Shown in pieces: positions 1 through 7,099 of a stretch of 17,137 bases of DNA. The stretch lies in NCBI GenBank assembly GCA_002343545.1, contig DDRA01000073.1:4046-21182 (forward strand). The letters are read 5' to 3'. The stretch comes from Bacteriovoracaceae bacterium UBA2428. GTDB lineage: Bacteria; Bdellovibrionota; UBA2428. The position numbers were made by a program, and so were the translations under genes. Within the stretch, counting starts at the first letter, position 1; the number at the start of each line of letters is the position of its first letter. Under the pieces are notes generated by a model. That model worked only from the letters and a program-made list of their open reading frames with translations. It was not told the origin of the DNA and did no database searches.

Positions 1-1
1 G

Positions 2-1975
2 CTCCACGACTGCGTCGAGGACACCCTCGCGACCACGACCGACATCGAGCGCGAGTTCGGCGACGAGGTCGCGTTCCTGGTCGACGGGGTGACCAAGCTC
101 TCCAAGATCAACTTCATCTCGCGCGAGGACCGCCAGGCCGAGAACTTCCGCAAGATGGTCCTGGCCATGGCCAAGGACCTGCGGGTCATCATCGTGAAGC
201 TCGCCGACCGGACGCATAACATGCGGACGCTCGAGCACCTGAAGCCCGTCAAGCAACAGGCCATCGCCCAGGAGACCCTCGACATCTACGCCCCCCTCGC
301 GAATCGCCTGGGGATCAGCTGGATGAAGATCGAGCTCGAGGACCTGAGCTTGAAGTATCTCAAGCCCGAGGTCTACCAGAAGCTCTCCAAGCTCGTGGCC
401 AAGAAGAAGAGCGAACGGGACGAGTACATCGAGAAGCTCATCAAGATCCTCTCGGAAAAGATCTCGGAGTACGGGCTGAAGGTCCGGATTTCGGGCCGGG
501 CCAAGCACTTCTATTCCATCTACAAGAAGATGGAGTCGCGCGGGATGGACTTCGAGGACGTGCAAGATCTCGTGGCCTTCCGGCTTATGACCTCTTCGAT
601 CGCGGAGTGCTACGAAGCGCTGGGGATCGTGCACTCGTTCTTCAAGCCCGTTCCAGGGCGTTTTAAAGACTACATCGCGATGCCGAAGAACAACATGTAC
701 CAGTCGTTGCACACGACGGTCATCGGTCCCTTCGGCGAGCGCCTCGAGATCCAGATCCGCACGGAAGACATGCATCGGATCGCCGACAGCGGCATCGCGG
801 CCCACTGGGAGTACAAGAGCGGCAAGCTTTCGCCCAAAGACACGGCGAAGTTCCATTGGCTGCGCCAGCTCGTGGAAGCCCAGGGCGAGCTCGATAACCC
901 CTCCGAGTTTCTGGAAAGCGTGAAACTCGACCTTTTCGAGGGGGACATCTACGTATTCACCCCGAAGGGAGAACTCTTGGAGTTCCCCGCGGGGTCCACG
1001 CCCCTCGATTTCGCTTATACCGTGCACACGGACCTGGGCCACCGCTGCACGGGCGCCAAGGTCAACGGCCGCATCGTGCCGCTCAAGCACAAGCTCCGCT
1101 CGGGCGACACGGTCGAGATCCTCACGGGGGCGACGCAGAAACCCTCGAAGGATTGGCTCAAGATCGTGCGCTCCGGACGCGCGAAGTCCAAGATCCGGCA
1201 GTTCATCCGCTCCGAGGAGCGGGAACGCGCGCAAAAAATCGGCGCCGAGCTCTTGGAACGCGAATTCCGTCGTTACGGCCAGGGTCTCGCGAAATTCGAG
1301 AAGTCGAAGGACCTGCTCGAGAAGATGGGCCAGCTCGGTTACGCGAACTACGAAGAGCTCTTGGTGCAGGTGGGATTCGGGAAGGTCCAGATGGATCGCC
1401 TTATCCAGCGCCTCTTCCCGGACCTGAAGACGCCCGAGCCCGAGGCGCCGGAACCCGTCAAGGCGGCCCCCGGCTTCAAGGACTGGGTTTCGAAGGCCGC
1501 GAAAAAGCTCCGCGGGACGCCCAAGCGCAGCGCCGTGCTCATCCAGGGGCTGGACGACATGCTCGTGCGCTTCGGCAAGTGCTGTAACCCGATCCCGGGC
1601 GACGAGATCGTGGGTTTCATCTCGCGCGGACGCGGGGTGACCGTGCATAAGCTCGGCTGCGCGCGCGTGCTGGGCATGGACGCCGACCGCGAGGTCGAGG
1701 TGTCGTGGGCCGGCGCGGCCGACTCCGTCGTCACCGAAGTGCGTATACGCGTCCTCGTGCAGGACGAGAAGGGCCTCCTGAACGAGATGTCGCGCGTGAT
1801 CAGCGCGCAAGGGGTGAACATCACCTCGTTGAACATCCGCGTGAACAAGGACAAGCGCGCCGTGGGGACCTTCGATATCGAAGTGCGGAACCTGGGGCAG
1901 CTGCACAGCTGCATCAAGAGCCTCGAGGCGATCCCGGGCGTCATCTCGGTCGAACGGCAGCAGACCCCGGGCTGA
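2..1975 (+). CDS. rsh: Bifunctional (p)ppGpp synthetase/hydrolase (RelA/SpoT homologue), 5' truncated
   Basis: The protein makes and degrades the alarmone (p)ppGpp in the stringent response. The frame is already open at base 2, so the gene enters from outside the window; about 657 residues are visible, and the family is usually 700-750. Seen in order: the end of the HD hydrolase domain (HDCVEDT at the very start, KLADRTHNMRTL near base 200); the synthetase domain with RFKDYIAMPK and YQSLHT near 659-715 and EIQIRT near 746; a TGS domain from about 941 to 1130; a cysteine/zinc-finger region with GKCCNPIPGDE near 1576; and a C-terminal ACT domain from about 1740. The RFKD motif is the RxKD form typical of bifunctional enzymes rather than the ExDD of E. 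coli RelA, and the hydrolase motifs look intact, so both activities are expected. The GTG at 89 is an internal valine codon, not a start. An ASCH gene follows after 7 nt. Confidence 0.96.
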   Translation, partial: LHDCVEDTLATTTDIEREFGDEVAFLVDGVTKLSKINFISREDRQAENFRKMVLAMAKDLRVIIVKLADRTHNMRTLEHLKPVKQQAIAQETLDIYAPLANRLGISWMKIELEDLSLKYLKPEVYQKLSKLVAKKKSERDEYIEKLIKILSEKISEYGLKVRISGRAKHFYSIYKKMESRGMDFEDVQDLVAFRLMTSSIAECYEALGIVHSFFKPVPGRFKDYIAMPKNNMYQSLHTTVIGPFGERLEIQIRTEDMHRIADSGIAAHWEYKSGKLSPKDTAKFHWLRQLVEAQGELDNPSEFLESVKLDLFEGDIYVFTPKGELLEFPAGSTPLDFAYTVHTDLGHRCTGAKVNGRIVPLKHKLRSGDTVEILTGATQKPSKDWLKIVRSGRAKSKIRQFIRSEERERAQKIGAELLEREFRRYGQGLAKFEKSKDLLEKMGQLGYANYEELLVQVGFGKVQMDRLIQRLFPDLKTPEPEAPEPVKAAPGFKDWVSKAAKKLRGTPKRSAVLIQGLDDMLVRFGKCCNPIPGDEIVGFISRGRGVTVHKLGCARVLGMDADREVEVSWAGAADSVVTEVRIRVLVQDEKGLLNEMSRVISAQGVNITSLNIRVNKDKRAVGTFDIEVRNLGQLHSCIKSLEAIPGVISVERQQTPG

Positions 1976-1982
1976 ACCCGAC

Positions 1983-2348
1983 ATGAAGTACAAGTGCCTC
2001 TCGATCGTCGCGCCGAACGGGACGCGCATCGCGAAGGGCGAGAAGACGCTCGAGGTACGCTCTTGGCGGCCGGACTTGGGCCCCCACGAGGACTTGCTGA
2101 TCGTCGAGAATACGAAGTTCCTTGCGAACGAAGGGGATTCGGACCCGCTCGGCCGAGTCGTCGCGCTGGTCAAAATCGGGAAGGTCCGCGACTACGTCGC
2201 CGAAGACATCCCCGCGGCCTGCGCTTCGCGCTGGGATCCGGGATACCACTCCTGGGAACTCCACGACGTACGGCCCGTGTCGTTCGGGGCCGCCGTTTTG
2301 GCCGCGCGCGGAATTTACGAACTCGATCTCCCGCCCCTCGAGACTTAG
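1983..2348 (+). CDS. ASCH-domain protein
   Basis: A 121-residue protein that is almost entirely one ASCH domain. The N-terminal half carries the family signature GxKxxExR (G19, K21, E24, R26) followed by SWRP, and then a strand pattern ending in a hydrophobic GRVVALVKIGKV segment. ASCH domains share the PUA-like fold and are thought to bind RNA; some family members are nucleases or amidohydrolases, and the sequence does not say which applies here. The ATG lies 7 nt after the rsh stop, so the two genes are probably co-transcribed; no clear Shine-Dalgarno sequence precedes it, consistent with translation coupled to rsh. The 3' end overlaps the 3' end of the convergent miaA gene by 4 nt, leaving no room for a terminator. 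No signal peptide or membrane segment, so cytoplasmic. The domain call is firm; the function is unknown. Confidence 0.85.
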   Translation: MKYKCLSIVAPNGTRIAKGEKTLEVRSWRPDLGPHEDLLIVENTKFLANEGDSDPLGRVVALVKIGKVRDYVAEDIPAACASRWDPGYHSWELHDVRPVSFGAAVLAARGIYELDLPPLET

Positions 2349-3283
2349 TCGCCGCGGGGACGATCCGGCCCCGATCGACGACGGAGGCCACGGATCCACG
2401 TTCGTTGCTTTTTGGCGAGCTGGAGGTGGGTCGTCAGGATGGCGGTCTCGAGGGCGGCTTGCGTGGCGGGAGCCGGTGGCCAGGCCTCGACGATTTCGCG
2501 GTAACCCACGGTGAGCAGGCCCGGCGAAGCGGCCGGGTAGCGCTCGAGCAGGCCGGCGACCTCAAGGAACCAACCGTCCTCGAACATGCTACGGATGCGG
2601 CGGGCGAGGCGCGGGGCGTAGGCCTCGGGTTCGACGTCGAGGCCGAGGGCGAGAACGTGGACCTCGCCCATGCCCGGATGGGTTTCGGCCCGCCGCCCCC
2701 CGAAAAGGTCATCGAAAGAAAGACCTTGGCGGATCACGAGATCCGAATAGCGTCCGAGGCGGTAGCGGTCGTTGGCGTGGACTTTCTTTTCCCAGCGGGA
2801 GTCCTTGGCGACGAGCGCGGCTTTTAACTCTTCGTTGGGGATCGGCCGTAACGAGGCGATCCAGGCCATGTCGCTGGGGTCGCCCGGGGACATGCCATCC
2901 ACGAGGGCACGCTCGTAAAAATGGGAGCCGCCGACGAGCAGGATCGGGCGCCCGGAGGCGAGACTCGCGTCGAGCGGCCCTTGGACGCGGTCGATGAATT
3001 CCGCGGCGCTGACTCGCTCGGAGACGTCGGCGATGTCGAGGCCGATCCAATCGAAGGCCGAAAGGTCCTCGCCACGGGGCTTGGCCGAGCCGATGTCGAG
3101 GCCGCGGTAGCAAGCGACCGAATCGACGCTGACGAGGAGGGGATGGCGCAAGTCATGGGGCCAACGGCGACGGACTTCGGCCAGCGCCGTGGAGGTTTTT
3201 CCGGAGCCCGTGGGGCCAACGAGGCTCAACACGCCCGTCCCGGACCATTCCCGAATGTCGTCGATCCAGACGCGCGAGCCCAT
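2345..3283 (-). CDS. miaA: tRNA dimethylallyltransferase MiaA (divergent)
   Basis: MiaA transfers a dimethylallyl group to the N6 of A37 in tRNAs that read UNN codons. The 312-residue product has a P-loop GPTGSGKT (residues 23-30), the DS...YRGLDIGSAKP block (from D54), a GGSHFY block (118-123), an RYRLGRYSDLVI segment and a C-terminal THLQLAKKQRTWIRG that matches the family's T/RQ-LAKRQ-TWFR motif. Several usually conserved positions differ: DSMQVY is DSVACY, and GGTGLY is GGSHFY. It is therefore a divergent but recognisable MiaA. The ATG shares its A with the mutL TGA (TGATG), which fixes this start and indicates translational coupling; the frame stays open far upstream, but only inside mutL. 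mutL-miaA is a common gene order in proteobacteria. Confidence 0.92.
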   Translation of the reverse strand: MGSRVWIDDIREWSGTGVLSLVGPTGSGKTSTALAEVRRRWPHDLRHPLLVSVDSVACYRGLDIGSAKPRGEDLSAFDWIGLDIADVSERVSAAEFIDRVQGPLDASLASGRPILLVGGSHFYERALVDGMSPGDPSDMAWIASLRPIPNEELKAALVAKDSRWEKKVHANDRYRLGRYSDLVIRQGLSFDDLFGGRRAETHPGMGEVHVLALGLDVEPEAYAPRLARRIRSMFEDGWFLEVAGLLERYPAASPGLLTVGYREIVEAWPPAPATQAALETAILTTHLQLAKKQRTWIRGLRRRSGPDRPRGD

Positions 3284-5208
3284 CAGCGATGGAAGAGCCC
3301 TTCGAAACGCTCGTGCGGCCATTCCACCCAGAGGGGTCGGCCGTGGGGGCAGAGGCCGCCCCACTCGACTTCGTCCATTTGACGGAGAAGCTCGCGGATT
3401 TCGTCGTTCGTGAGGCGCTGACCCCGGCGAACGCTGCCGTGGCACGCGAGGGAAGCCGCGATCGTCGCGCGGATGCGATCGAGGCGCGAAGGGGAAAACT
3501 CGCCGGCTTCGAGCTCCTCGAGGGTGGACTCCAGGAGTTCCTTCCACTTGAGGCCGCGGTCCGCCTCGGGAAGGGCGATGAGCTCGAGGGTATGCCCCTC
3601 CGTCTTGGACAAATCGGAGAACTCGAAACCGAGGCCTTCGAGCGCGGCCAAGAGATCCGCCCGACGGTCTTCGAGGCTCCAGGGCAGGGCCATCTCGACC
3701 GGGACGAGGAGAGGCTTGGAGCGAATGAGGTCCGGGCGCCGCAGGATGCGCTCGAAGTTCACGCGTTCGTGGGCCGCATGCTGATCGATGAGGACCATGC
3801 CGCGCGGGGATTCGCAGACGATCCAAGCGGCGCCGACTTCGCCGACCGTGCGCAGCTCGGCGAAACGGAAGGCGGGCCGGGAGGAGCTTTCCTCGAAAAT
3901 CCGCGGCACCCCGGCGTTCTCGCGGGACTTCGCGGCGGAAAAAGGCACGAGCGGGGACGCAAAGGGCACGGAGGAGGGCGTCGAGCGGAAGGGCACCGAG
4001 CTTTCGCCAGCAGTCTCCGCCTTCGACGGGGAAAGCGAAGATGCGGCGAGGGAAGGCGCCCCGACGGGAGCGGCGGGCGCGAGCGCATCCATCGCGGGTC
4101 CGGAAAGGGCCCAATCGACCTGCGTATCGGCGGACGGCGCCGAGAGCGGGCGCGGAGCCGGTCGGCCCGCCTCGAGTTCGGCCTTCACGAGGCCGTAGAC
4201 AAGACCCGAGAGATGAAAATCCGCGGGCCAGCGGACTTCCTTTTTTTGCGGGTGGACGTTCACGTCGATGCGCTCGGGATCGACCTCGAGGTGCACCTGC
4301 AGGACCGGGAAGTGCCCGACTTCGATGAGACCCGAGAAAGCCTCGCGCGCGACGAAAGGCAGACGCCGATCGAGGATGGGGCGCCCGTTCACGAGCAAAC
4401 GGATACCCTTCTGCGTTCGCGAGGTGGCCGGCGGGCGCAATCCCCAGACTTCGATGCGGCGGACGCCCGGTTGCGGGTCGATCGCGACGCGGCCGAAGAC
4501 TTCGCCCTTGGCCGTGGAAAGCTCCTCGAAGCGGAGTTTGGAGGAAGAAGGAAAGAGCGAAAGCTTGGAGCGGACCTCGCCCTTGTCGTCGAGGAAGTAG
4601 GCGTCGAAGGCAACCCCGGGATGCGCGGCCGCGACGTTCTCGAGCACCTCACGGCATTCCGCGACGAGGCTCGAAGCCTTCTTGAGGAACTTGCGGCGAG
4701 CGGGAACGTTGAAGAAGAGGTCCTCGACGGAAACCGACGTGCCGCGAAGGCGGGGAGAAGGACGCAGGGGACGGCGATCGCCGCCGATGACTTCGAGAAG
4801 CCAAGCCCCCGAATCCGCGCGGGCCGTTTCGATACGAAGGCGGCTAACCGACGCAATGGCGGCCAGCGCCTCACCGCGGAATCCCAGGGTTTGAATGCGA
4901 TCGAGATCCCCGAGATCGGTGATTTTGCTCGTGGCGTGGCGCTGGATCGAAGCTTCGAGGTCTTCACGGCTCATGCCCCACCCGTCGTCCTCGATGACGA
5001 GCGAGCGCTCGCCGCCGCCGACGATCGTAATGCGAAGGCGCGTCGCTCCGGCGTCGATCGCGTTATCCAGGAGCTCCTTCAAAACGGAGGCCGGGCCCTC
5101 GACGACTTCGCCCGCGGCGATGCGGTGGATGAGCTCGGTGGAAAGCTTGCGGACCGGACGCGGAGCGGCCTTCACGGCATCGGCGGGGGTTTCGGGAGAA
5201 GAAGTCAC
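3283..5208 (-). CDS. mutL: DNA mismatch repair protein MutL, endonuclease type
   Basis: MutL couples mismatch recognition by MutS to strand nicking and excision. The 641-residue product starts with the GHKL ATPase: IAAGEVVEGPASV (30-42), ELLDNAIDAGA with E45 and N49, DDGWGM (74-79), and GFRGEAL (109-115). A Pro/Ala/Ser-rich linker covers about 345-440. The C-terminal dimerisation domain has DQHAAHERVNFE (475-486), an exact fit to the endonuclease motif DQHA(x)2E(x)4E, plus ACHGSVRRG (588-596) and CPHGRP (620-625), which complete the metal site. It should therefore nick DNA itself, unlike E. coli MutL. The start is a GTG, the only start codon close to the conserved N-terminus; a strong GGAGGT lies 15 nt upstream, farther than normal. 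The frame stays open 76 more codons upstream but that part has no MutL similarity. The stop overlaps the miaA start. Confidence 0.95.
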   Translation of the reverse strand: MTSSPETPADAVKAAPRPVRKLSTELIHRIAAGEVVEGPASVLKELLDNAIDAGATRLRITIVGGGERSLVIEDDGWGMSREDLEASIQRHATSKITDLGDLDRIQTLGFRGEALAAIASVSRLRIETARADSGAWLLEVIGGDRRPLRPSPRLRGTSVSVEDLFFNVPARRKFLKKASSLVAECREVLENVAAAHPGVAFDAYFLDDKGEVRSKLSLFPSSSKLRFEELSTAKGEVFGRVAIDPQPGVRRIEVWGLRPPATSRTQKGIRLLVNGRPILDRRLPFVAREAFSGLIEVGHFPVLQVHLEVDPERIDVNVHPQKKEVRWPADFHLSGLVYGLVKAELEAGRPAPRPLSAPSADTQVDWALSGPAMDALAPAAPVGAPSLAASSLSPSKAETAGESSVPFRSTPSSVPFASPLVPFSAAKSRENAGVPRIFEESSSRPAFRFAELRTVGEVGAAWIVCESPRGMVLIDQHAAHERVNFERILRRPDLIRSKPLLVPVEMALPWSLEDRRADLLAALEGLGFEFSDLSKTEGHTLELIALPEADRGLKWKELLESTLEELEAGEFSPSRLDRIRATIAASLACHGSVRRGQRLTNDEIRELLRQMDEVEWGGLCPHGRPLWVEWPHERFEGLFHR

Positions 5209-5516
5209 GTGCGAAGGTCTATAACCTCCGTTGACACCGTGTCCACGAGTTCGACGCCCGTCCAGGAAACGCCGGGGCGGAGAAGCTTTCTCGAATGATA
5301 ACGGAAGTTTCGCCCGGACCGGGAATTCGACCTCCGTGGGAGGCTTCTCGTCCTGTCGAAGTTTTCGTCGGATGTCCGCGTTTTTGCGCCCGACGCGATT
5401 TCGACTCAAATCCCGGAAACTATTGATGAATTCCAAAAACTACGGCCCTGGCATAGGGCTCGCATAAGAAAACGCATCGGACTTCATGACGAAGTCGACG
5501 AAGCGAAAGGATCGCT
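5209..5516. other. Divergent intergenic region between mutL and the secreted coiled-coil gene
   Basis: About 308 nt with no convincing gene. It must hold promoters for mutL (minus) and the 5517 gene (plus), but I could not find a good -35/-10 pair for either. Visible elements: an 11-bp palindrome GACACCGTGTC at 5233-5243, upstream of the mutL start; the GGAGGT of mutL (complement of 5224-5229); a TATCAT-like box on the minus strand (complement of 5295-5300) with no matching -35; and a perfect 6-bp inverted repeat at 5480-5485/5491-5496 just before the 5517 gene. Confidence 0.6.
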
Positions 5517-6125
5517 ATGAGCCGGATCAAATTCCAACGCCAAGCCCTCCAAGGTTGGATTCTCGCGCTGGCCGCTCTCGCGATTCCGACGGCGAAAGCG
5601 CAGAACGCGGCCCCGCAAAGCGGTCGCGCGATCCTCATGGCCGAAGACTTCCGCATCTTGGCCGGCATCAAGAGCCGCGACGTCTCGTCGGAGACGGCCA
5701 CGCTCACCGCCCAACTTCCCGGCGCGAACCCGCTGCACTTGAACCTTTCGCCCGAAGAAACGCGCCAGATCCGCGCGCGCCTCGCCCGCGTCGAAGCGCA
5801 GCGCCTCAAACTCGCCGAGACTCTCGAGAAGAAAGCGCTCGAGAAGAAAAAGGCCCTCCGCGAGGGACGTCGCTCCCTCCAGATGGCCCGCATGCAGACC
5901 CCGGGGATGGAGGACGCTCACCTCGGTCGCAGTCTTTTCGAGAGTCTCTTGGAAGAAGCCAACCTCGAAGCCGAGTCCAACTCGGCCCTCGAGAAGTTCG
6001 ACGCGCAGAACCGCATCGAGATCGCTTACCTCGAGCAGGACGGCGTGCGCATCGTGCAGACGATCGCAATCGGCAACCAATCCGTCTGGAACCTGCGCAA
6101 TCCCTCGGGCCTCGCCCAGCGCTAA
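5517..6125 (+). CDS. Secreted coiled-coil protein of unknown function
   Basis: I do not recognise this 202-residue family. Residues 1-28 form a classical Sec signal peptide: basic start, hydrophobic core (WILALAALAI), then AKA before the predicted cleavage ahead of QN. Residues about 78-125 are rich in Glu, Lys, Arg and Leu with heptad-like spacing (RQIRARLARVEAQRLKLAETL), so a coiled coil is likely. The remainder is a charged region ending in a short beta-like segment (VRIVQTIAIGNQSVWNL). There are no cysteines and no lipobox, so a soluble periplasmic protein is most likely. The ATG is supported by GAAAGGA 6 nt upstream. It is a single gene, divergent from mutL and convergent with the diguanylate cyclase gene. 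Confidence 0.85.
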   Translation: MSRIKFQRQALQGWILALAALAIPTAKAQNAAPQSGRAILMAEDFRILAGIKSRDVSSETATLTAQLPGANPLHLNLSPEETRQIRARLARVEAQRLKLAETLEKKALEKKKALREGRRSLQMARMQTPGMEDAHLGRSLFESLLEEANLEAESNSALEKFDAQNRIEIAYLEQDGVRIVQTIAIGNQSVWNLRNPSGLAQR

Positions 6126-6134
6126 AGGGGCACG

Positions 6135-6180
6135 CGAGTCGCGCGCCACGGAAGGCGCGCTACTTCGCGATCGTGACTCG
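6135..6180. terminator. GC-rich hairpin between convergent genes, possible bidirectional terminator
   Basis: A perfect 7-bp stem GCGCGCC/GGCGCGC (6141-6147 and 6154-6160) has a 6-nt loop. Outer arms CGAGTC (6135-6140) and GACTCG (6175-6180) can pair around it, with a bulge on one side. It lies between the stop of the 5517 gene and the stop of the convergent cyclase gene, and the right half falls inside the cyclase's 3' end. Neither strand has a following T-run, so intrinsic termination is uncertain; it may instead protect the 3' end. Confidence 0.4.
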
Positions 6181-7089
6181 GTTGCGACCGCCGCGCTTGG
6201 ACTCGTAGAGCAAAGCATCGGCCTCTTGGATGAGGGCCTCGGCGGTCGCGTGCACGGGGCGCCAGGCGGCCACGCCCAGCGACGAGGTCACCGGGATCCG
6301 CTTTCCTTCGAAAACGTAGTCGTGGTGCTGGATGATGGCGCGGATCCGCTCCGCGATCTTACCGGCTTCCTCGAGCTTCGTATCGGGCAGCAGGATCATG
6401 AATTCCTCGCCCCCGTAACGACCCACGATTTCGCCGCTCCGAAGGACCCCGCCCTCGCGGATGAGGCGGCTCGTCTCGATGAGGACGTAGTCGCCGGCGA
6501 CGTGGCCGAAGGTGTCGTTCACCTTCTTGAAGTGGTCGAGGTCCATCATGATGAGAGCGAGCGGGAAGCCCTGCTTGGCCGTCGAGACGGCCGAAGCCGC
6601 CTGGTTGAGCAGATATTCCTTGTTGTAGACGCCCGTCATCGGATCGCGCGTGGACTTGTGGTGCAGGTTCTCGGCGAAATCTGTCTCCATGCGACTCTCG
6701 ACGAACTTGAAGACGACGTTGCCGACCTTGACTTGGTCGTTGGCCTTGAGCGGCACGGGGGCCTGAACCCGCTTGCCGTTGACGAAGGTCCCGTTCGTGC
6801 TTTGGAGGTCCTCGAGCACGACGATGCCCGCGTCGTCGACCCTTAGCTCGGCGTGCGAGCCGCTCGCCGCGCGGTGCTCGACGAGGATCTGCGCGCTCGA
6901 GCTGCGGCCGACGAGGTTGCGGCCCGGACGCAGCCGATGCACGCGACCGAGGTTCTCGCCCTGGATGACGATGAGCGCGGGCTCGAGCGACTTGTCCTGG
7001 ATGGATTTCGCGAGCTCGCTCGAATCGCTCAGGACTTCGGTTTGCGTCGAGGTCACGCGGACTTTGGAATCGTCTTTGTCGTTTGCCAT
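6160..7089 (-). CDS. dgcB: FHA-GGDEF diguanylate cyclase (DgcB-like)
   Basis: Makes cyclic di-GMP from two GTP. The 309-residue protein has a short Ser/Thr-rich N-terminal tail (Thr13, Thr15, Thr17), an FHA domain at about 38-130 (GR at 61-62, SGSH at 76-79, STNGT at 97-101, NG at 104-105) and a GGDEF domain at about 145-309 with metal-binding Asp183 and the active motif RYGGEEF (224-230). The domain order and size match Bdellovibrio bacteriovorus DgcB, in which the FHA domain binds a phosphothreonine in the protein's own N-terminal tail and which is needed for prey invasion; the symbol rests on that architecture. Oddities: the inhibitory I-site reads RSGE (217-220) instead of RxxD, and the FHA SRxH block reads SGSH. 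No membrane segment, so cytoplasmic. The ATG lies 10 nt after the TadG-like gene's stop, so the two form an operon. Confidence 0.9.
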   Translation of the reverse strand: MANDKDDSKVRVTSTQTEVLSDSSELAKSIQDKSLEPALIVIQGENLGRVHRLRPGRNLVGRSSSAQILVEHRAASGSHAELRVDDAGIVVLEDLQSTNGTFVNGKRVQAPVPLKANDQVKVGNVVFKFVESRMETDFAENLHHKSTRDPMTGVYNKEYLLNQAASAVSTAKQGFPLALIMMDLDHFKKVNDTFGHVAGDYVLIETSRLIREGGVLRSGEIVGRYGGEEFMILLPDTKLEEAGKIAERIRAIIQHHDYVFEGKRIPVTSSLGVAAWRPVHATAEALIQEADALLYESKRGGRNRVTIAK

Positions 7090-7099
7090 AAATTTTTCT

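Noticed and set aside
89..91. The GTG at 89 as the start of the RelA/SpoT gene.
   Set aside because: The frame upstream to base 2 already encodes the HD-domain motif HDCVEDT, so the true start is outside the window.
3284..4114. An upstream extension of miaA to a 589-residue protein.
   Set aside because: The extension lies inside mutL in another frame, is Arg/Pro-rich, and MiaA similarity begins just after the ATG at 3283, which is coupled to the mutL stop.
5231..5236. A perfect TTGACA -35 box on plus.
   Set aside because: No -10-like box lies 16-18 nt downstream, and the next plus gene starts nearly 300 nt away; it is more likely part of the palindrome near mutL.
3289..5298. A 669-codon open frame on plus, opposite mutL.
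   Set aside because: It is exactly antisense to a gene with all MutL motifs; its translation is low-complexity and Arg/Glu/Asp-rich, as expected from the reverse strand of GC-rich codons.
5423..5468. TTGATG and CATAAG as a promoter for the 5517 gene.
   Set aside because: The spacing between the two boxes is 34 nt, far too long, and no other fitting pair was found.
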